From Dactylonectria macrodidyma (taxonomy: Eukaryota > Ascomycota > Sordariomycetes > Hypocreales > Nectriaceae): a stretch of DNA of 64,000 nucleotides. Shown here in pieces: positions 59,548 to 64,000 of the stretch (positions are counted from its first letter, which is position 1; each line of letters starts with the position of its first letter). Made by a program: the position numbers and the translations under genes. Where the stretch lies: NCBI GenBank assembly GCA_020744425.1, contig JAGMUV010000001.1, positions 6,634,001 through 6,698,000 on the forward strand, given 5' to 3'. The notes beneath the pieces are model-generated. The model was not told the origin of the DNA. It saw only the letters and a program-made list of their open reading frames with translations, and searched no databases.

Positions 59548-60735
59548 TCAATCCCACAATCCCTCTTCGCTTTCTTCCTCTGAACTGTCCCGTAGTGATG
59601 CTTCCCCAGAAGATGACATGTAGACGGAATCAATCGGATCGAACGATACATTATCCATTGGATCGAATGACACGTCATTGTCTGTAATAAACGGCTTTCG
59701 TACTCGCGGCTTTTGGCGGACGGATGGCCGAGAACACCCCATCGCCTTGTGATGTTTTGGGACCCGAAGCTCAAATAGCTTCTCCTGCATCGGGCTGCTT
59801 GTCGAAATCAGTTTAACCTCATCGTCCACTCGCCCACCCGACTGCTGGATTCTCGCTTCTGGTTTAAATGTGACGACTGTGACGTAGTAGTCAATCCTGC
59901 CCGGAGCCACTTCGTCGCGGATCCATCTCTCTCTGCTCCACGTATTTGATCCAAACCAGGTACTTGCTCCACTCCACTGGTAACTTAAGTTATCAACGCT
60001 CATAGAGCTGGCGTACAAAAATCCTTCTTCTCCCCCAAAGAACCAGCGGCGACGCATCTGGTCGGCGATTGCGTCCACTTGCTCTCTTTTCCGGCTGAGG
60101 GACTCGAGCTCAATTTGGACCTCTCGTAAGCTCGAAGACTTGGAAAGAGCCTTATTCAAAGCCTTGAGCCACGATCCTCGGAGATACAAGGTATGGTCGT
60201 GTTGCCAGTTCCTCCAGTCGGTATGGCGAATTATCAAGCGCAACCGTCGAGGGTTCAACTTAGAGACTAGGTGTATCAGTTCTCCCTCGTCGAGACTCTG
60301 CGCCCGAGAGAAGATCGTTATACCGTCAATTTGAACTTTTTCTTTGCCCAAGTGTCGTGCCACTTCCGGAAAGGCTTGAACGAGTTTTGCAAGTATATTT
60401 TGAACCCTGTGTTGCAACGGCATGTCCCATTCCCTGCACAGCCAGAATGTTTGTTCTTTGACAAATGGAACAAACCAGCATTCCTGGTATACTGCACGAC
60501 ATGTTCCTAATAGCTCTAGATAAGCCCTGAGAGGACCAGAATGCCCGGGCCTATTGTATGTTCGTCTTGCCTTGTACCGTTGTTTTCGTGGATCAGGAGA
60601 GTCCGTTAGTGCAAGACGAAAGATGCGGCTCCGGATCTCCACTGGTAGAAGCGCGAAAAGAGGACAGTCCGTTTGAGGAATAGCTGGGATAGATAAGAGG
60701 CAAGGAAATGATAGTGGTGGCATGGTGATAGGCAT
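59548..60735 (-). CDS. Hypothetical protein, fungal DUF7730/2EXR-like
   Basis: The frame is open further upstream to 61065, but the ATG at 60733-60735 (MPITMPPLSF) lies shortly before the conserved part, giving 395 residues. The recognisable core is CPLFALLPVEIRSRIFRLAL, then YNRPGHSGPLRAYLELLGTC, RAVYQECWFVPF and RLRLIIRHTDW. This is a widespread fungal pattern resembling F-box-like proteins that lack known partners (2EXR or DUF7730 families). The tail is acidic and serine-rich with a duplicated SFDP segment (DVSFDPMDNVSFDPID). Function unknown. Whether the upstream 110 codons are translated is uncertain. Confidence 0.6.
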   Translation of the reverse strand: MPITMPPLSFPCLLSIPAIPQTDCPLFALLPVEIRSRIFRLALTDSPDPRKQRYKARRTYNRPGHSGPLRAYLELLGTCRAVYQECWFVPFVKEQTFWLCREWDMPLQHRVQNILAKLVQAFPEVARHLGKEKVQIDGITIFSRAQSLDEGELIHLVSKLNPRRLRLIIRHTDWRNWQHDHTLYLRGSWLKALNKALSKSSSLREVQIELESLSRKREQVDAIADQMRRRWFFGGEEGFLYASSMSVDNLSYQWSGASTWFGSNTWSRERWIRDEVAPGRIDYYVTVVTFKPEARIQQSGGRVDDEVKLISTSSPMQEKLFELRVPKHHKAMGCSRPSVRQKPRVRKPFITDNDVSFDPMDNVSFDPIDSVYMSSSGEASLRDSSEEESEEGLWD

Positions 60736-61118
60736 TAGGTTTGTCTTGCATAGTAGAAAAACGTCCGAAAGTGTCTGACCGAAAGTCTTAGCACGGTTTT
60801 TCACGTGACAGGAAACTATGCGGGGCAACAAATGACGCAAAAATTCAGGAATTTTAGTTTTGAGTTGTAAGAGTCTGGTGGAGATGGGTCGACCCTTATC
60901 AGATTGCAAAGATAGCACGTACGTGGACTGAATAGGGAATACATAATTGGGCCACTGGGAGAGAAGTTTAGCACTCATTAATCGGGACCTCACCATACAA
61001 GAACAAATCAGAGCCAGATTCGAACCCGTACACTGGCCTGCTAATCGTAGTGTATTTGTAGTCATCTGCCAATCGTCTCCACCTTGTTTGTCACGCCTCC
61101 CCCATCAGTTTCCAACGT
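60736..61118. other. Intergenic or untranslated leader
   Basis: The minus-strand frame of the preceding gene stays open across most of this segment without recognisable content. I treat it as leader or promoter. No other gene is seen. Confidence 0.35.
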
Positions 61119-61457
61119 CTAATAAAGACCAACACAAAGATCACCCTTGACACGAGCAGTCAGGTGAACCTCGGCTTCAAGGTCGAGCTTGACACCGACA
61201 AGGAGAGCAGCAGACTTGTTCTTGCCCTCGTCATCGGTGGCGCCACGGAGGAGCTGGCCTGGATGAATGGTATTAGAGGTGTGTGATACAAGGGCTGGCG
61301 CTGCTTACCGGCTGGGGCAGAGAGAGCGGTGGAAGTGGGAAGAGGGACGACAAACTGGCGGTCGGTCTCGAATGTACTATGAGTTGTTAGACTCGTGTGC
61401 CAAATGAGGTGTCTCGACGTTGGTAGCTAAGCTGACTTACGTGTTGGGAGAAGACAT
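61119..61457 (-). CDS. Small conserved-looking protein of 74 residues
   Basis: Three exons on the minus strand, 61441-61457 (17 nt), 61309-61376 and 61119-61258, give 74 residues. It starts MSSPNTTFETDRQFVVPLP and contains GQLLRGATDDEGKNKSAALL followed by LDLEAEVHLTARVKGDL. Splice sites are strong (GTAAGT, GTAAGC, with branch-type CTAAC before the first acceptor) and both junctions preserve one frame. It looks like one of the small soluble fungal proteins of unknown function; I do not know a name. It has no signal peptide or membrane segment. No single exon is long enough to be noticed by length alone. Confidence 0.7.
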
Positions 61458-63283
61458 GTTGAGTTTAGGTGGCGGAACTAAGGAATCGAGTTCGGGAGGT
61501 GATTTGAAGCGAGACTGAGTGGTTATGAGAGGGCTGTGGGCTGGTGTGATGAATTGATTCAACAATATCGAGGCACTGCCGTCTTAAATAGAAGACCATC
61601 GGCTTCAACGCCATATCACGCCCACCTCAGTACCGGACAAATGGGATGCAATAGATATCAGAACATCAATATGGATGCGGGACAACCCACTCAAGAAACA
61701 CATCGCGCATGGCCAACTCAGCTGCATTGTCGTGCAGCGGCTACAACTGTTCCGCGGATGGTCAATCGCTTACGTGTCGATGCACTACGATCGCGACGAG
61801 ATGCATCACGATAACGAGATTCATGGATGCAGAAAATGCGGATTGGAGATTGGACGAGCGAGTCATTGCATCTCTGCGAGTGCATTGAATGTCCTCGCCA
61901 TCCAATGATAGGGCATGAGTCGGGTAAGCTCGGTGCTGAACAGCGAGATAATGCCGCTTCGTTGCATGCATTAGGAGGTAACATTGCATTTTCTGTGTCG
62001 ATCTTATTATTCTCATTGCGGAGAGATGAGTTGTTTTGGCCGCGGGCTGCGCTGTCAAGCCTCAGCGCGTCTCAAGAACAGGCTCCATCCCTGCTCCCTT
62101 GGCCACAACAGAGAGCTGGGCAGTCCAGGTTGATGAGGGTTGACGATAATTGATGTGGACCCATGCAAGGCATCGGAGCGGAACGATTGATGGATGAGAT
62201 TGTGATCTAAATATACTGCTGCGTTGCACTTGATCATTTGAACGAGGCGAGTGCCATTGCTTTTTGAGTTGGCGATGGACTTTAGCGGCAACTCAGAAGT
62301 GCCTTTGTTGCGCGAATGGAAGTGATATTCCGGTCTGATATGATGAGTATCGCATGGGTTGCCAGAGTCCGCATGATTATTCCCTTGTTTAATAACCTCG
62401 AGTAATAATGCAGACAGCTTCAACCTCCCGATGTCTGATTGGGTCGGCTCTTTCTACGCGAGAGAGCCTGATGGGGTTGGAGCCAGGCTGAGACTAGCCA
62501 ATGAAGCTGCACATTCTGTCCTGTACCCCAGACCAGGAGAATAACCCCAGATCGGGTGAATAACCCTCGATTCGGAGGATGTGGCCAAAACGAGCGAAAT
62601 CAGACGTTCCAAACGGAGTTGCCTTGACTTTTTAAGTTAGCTACTCTCAATTCGTGACAAAAATCCGCTGTTGGATGGCATTTGCGACGTCATTGCGTGC
62701 CGATCAAGCCGACCGAGATGAATGCAGGGTCCTGATGTCATTGCCGAGGTTTGTGATTTATTAACCCAAATAAGTCGTAGCGGAGATGGGGAAATACGTA
62801 AATGTCGTTATTGGCGAGAACGGCGCTTCCCGGCGGGTCGAGGCCTCAAGGCCAGACCGATACGAGTTGAGACGTCTATTATGGGATTTGTAGTTTGTGA
62901 TGGAACGGGATTAGCGGTGCCGATGAGCCGTCGGTCGTTCCCGTGATGCTTTTGGTGCTGGAAAAACTGAAGATCCAGACTCGCCTAACTACTACGTAGT
63001 ATGGAGAATACGAGAAGAACTGGAGATCGTGACGTTCCACGTCCGTCACAGAACAGCCAAACACGAGGTTCCCCGCTAACGATCGACAAAGGGGCAACTA
63101 AACCTCCAATCGACGTAACCGAAAGCTAGTGATGCTACAATCATTCTAATACAAAAAGACGAGGCATCACCACTTGTCAAACCATCATCCACCAATCCAA
63201 CAACCAAACAATATCTCAATCTCACCTCATCAGCTTTTTACCAAACCACAACAAAACAACCCTTTTTCACAACCATCACCAAA
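61458..63283. other. Intergenic, no gene supported
   Basis: This 1.8-kb divergent region lies between the 74-residue gene and the small secreted protein gene. Several short overlapping frames (for example 62055-62423) have no recognised content. A CA-rich, CT-rich leader directly precedes the start at 63284. Confidence 0.4.
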
Positions 63284-63779
63284 ATGAAGTTCTTCACCGC
63301 CGCCATCCTCTCCGCTGTTGCCGTTTCGGCCAGCCCCGTCGCTGTCGCTGCCGACCCTGTCTTCACCGTCTCTAGCTTCAGCGCCGGCTGCATCCCCCAC
63401 AGCACTCAGTGCCTGTAAGTTCCCCACAACTTTCTCTCGATCAAGACTCTTCCTAACTAACATGTCTTTTAGCTACTCCTTTGGAGTCCTCCAGCCCGGA
63501 ACCATGGAGAAGACCCCCGTCAAGTGCGAGGCCTTGGTCACCGCCAACACCGACGGTACCTTGCCCAACGTCAAGCACGGCAAGTGCAAGGAGTCTTCGC
63601 GCCTCTTTAGCGTCACCCGCGGCGCCAAGGGCCTGTACCTCAAGGTCTGGCAGCCCATCACTCCTGCAAGCAACCAGTCTGGCAAGCACCTTCTAGCCAA
63701 GAAGGACCTCGTCATTTCCAACAAGCCCAACGCTGTTGTCCAGAGCTACAAGGGCCCCAAGAAGTTCAGCCTTTACTAG
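63284..63779 (+). CDS. Small secreted protein, hypersensitive-response-inducing (Hip1)-like
   Basis: Exons 63284-63414 and 63473-63779 give 145 residues. A signal peptide is present (MKFFTAAILSAVAVSASPV). The mature part reads FTVSSFSAGCIPHSTQC, LYSFGVLQPGTME, VKCEALVTA, GKCKESSRLF and ends NAVVQSYKGPKKFSL. Four cysteines probably form two disulphides. The layout and the C-terminal motif match the small secreted fungal family to which hypersensitive-response-inducing protein 1 belongs; these are apoplastic proteins recognised by some plants. The match is from memory of the family pattern, so function is tentative. It lies alone at the window edge. Confidence 0.75.
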
Positions 63780-64000
63780 ACTTTGGGTTGAGGAGACTTG
63801 GGATTAGATTTATAGACGGGTTGTACATACATAGCCTCATACCATAATGACACGGGTTCTTTCAGTTCTACATACATAAACTAGCAAAAAGATTCTTTCA
63901 TTAATGCAATATCATTAGTGGCTACTATCAAGAACAATTCGCAATTTGAGGCCAACCTCGCGAGAGTTGCCAAACCCGTCACGTGACGTCCTCGCTGCGC
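63780..64000. other. 3' flank at the window edge
   Basis: Untranslated tail of the small secreted protein gene. A 12-bp palindrome, CGTCACGTGACG, lies at 63978-63989 and would suit a bHLH or bZIP protein, but the gene it serves lies outside the window. Confidence 0.4.

Noticed and set aside
60736..61065. A 110-codon N-terminal extension of the DUF7730-like protein
   Set aside because: The frame is open but shows no signal peptide or conserved content, and two Met codons lie just before the conserved core.

Overview
The window is nuclear DNA of a filamentous ascomycete. The genes carry many short spliceosomal introns (about 47-110 bp, with GT-AG and some GC-AG ends and CTAAC-type branch points). 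The families are typical of Pezizomycotina: Zn2Cys6 regulators, a CFEM receptor, a fungal NACHT-ankyrin protein, a FunK1 kinase relic and a LaeA-like methyltransferase. Family content suggests a plant-associated Sordariomycete, possibly Hypocreales. I cannot name the species. I joined exons by hand; every multi-exon model reported as a gene has a total coding length divisible by three.

Layout. 0.8-7.2 kb: a GH115 alpha-glucuronidase followed by a Zn2Cys6 regulator. 7.4-11.3 kb: an unknown protein and a LaeA-like methyltransferase. 12.4-16.2 kb: an HbpS/DUF336-like protein and a Gfo/Idh/MocA oxidoreductase sharing one promoter region, then a second Zn2Cys6 regulator. 16.6-19.4 kb: a secreted GH3 beta-glucosidase. 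20.6-28.2 kb: a third Zn2Cys6 regulator divergent from a BAHD-type acyltransferase, an aldo-keto reductase and a bZIP/DUF3425 factor. 29.4-32.2 kb: a CFEM-rhodopsin (PTH11-type) receptor and a small SRPBCC protein. 33.9-44.5 kb: an MFS sugar transporter, a GH95 alpha-L-fucosidase divergent from a GH2 beta-galactosidase, and a secreted beta-helix glycosidase. 46-57.5 kb is more accessory: a broken rhodopsin-type gene, a 2,184-residue HeLo-like/NACHT/ankyrin receptor, a broken FunK1 kinase and a secreted dibasic-site protein. The end holds an unknown 395-residue protein, a 74-residue small gene and a small secreted Hip1-like protein.

How it may work together. GH115, GH95 and GH2 have no visible signal peptide, while the GH3 and beta-helix enzymes do, and an MFS transporter sits between them. 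This fits a scheme in which a branched plant polysaccharide (arabinogalactan, pectin or xyloglucan-like) is opened outside the cell and the oligosaccharides are imported and trimmed inside. A motif of the form TATCC(C)GACGG recurs in the promoters of GH115, the GH95/GH2 pair, the beta-helix gene and the region before the transporter, and one exact 13-mer is shared by two of these. That makes a co-regulated fungal polysaccharide-utilisation cluster the most interesting hypothesis here. Substrate and regulator are inference.
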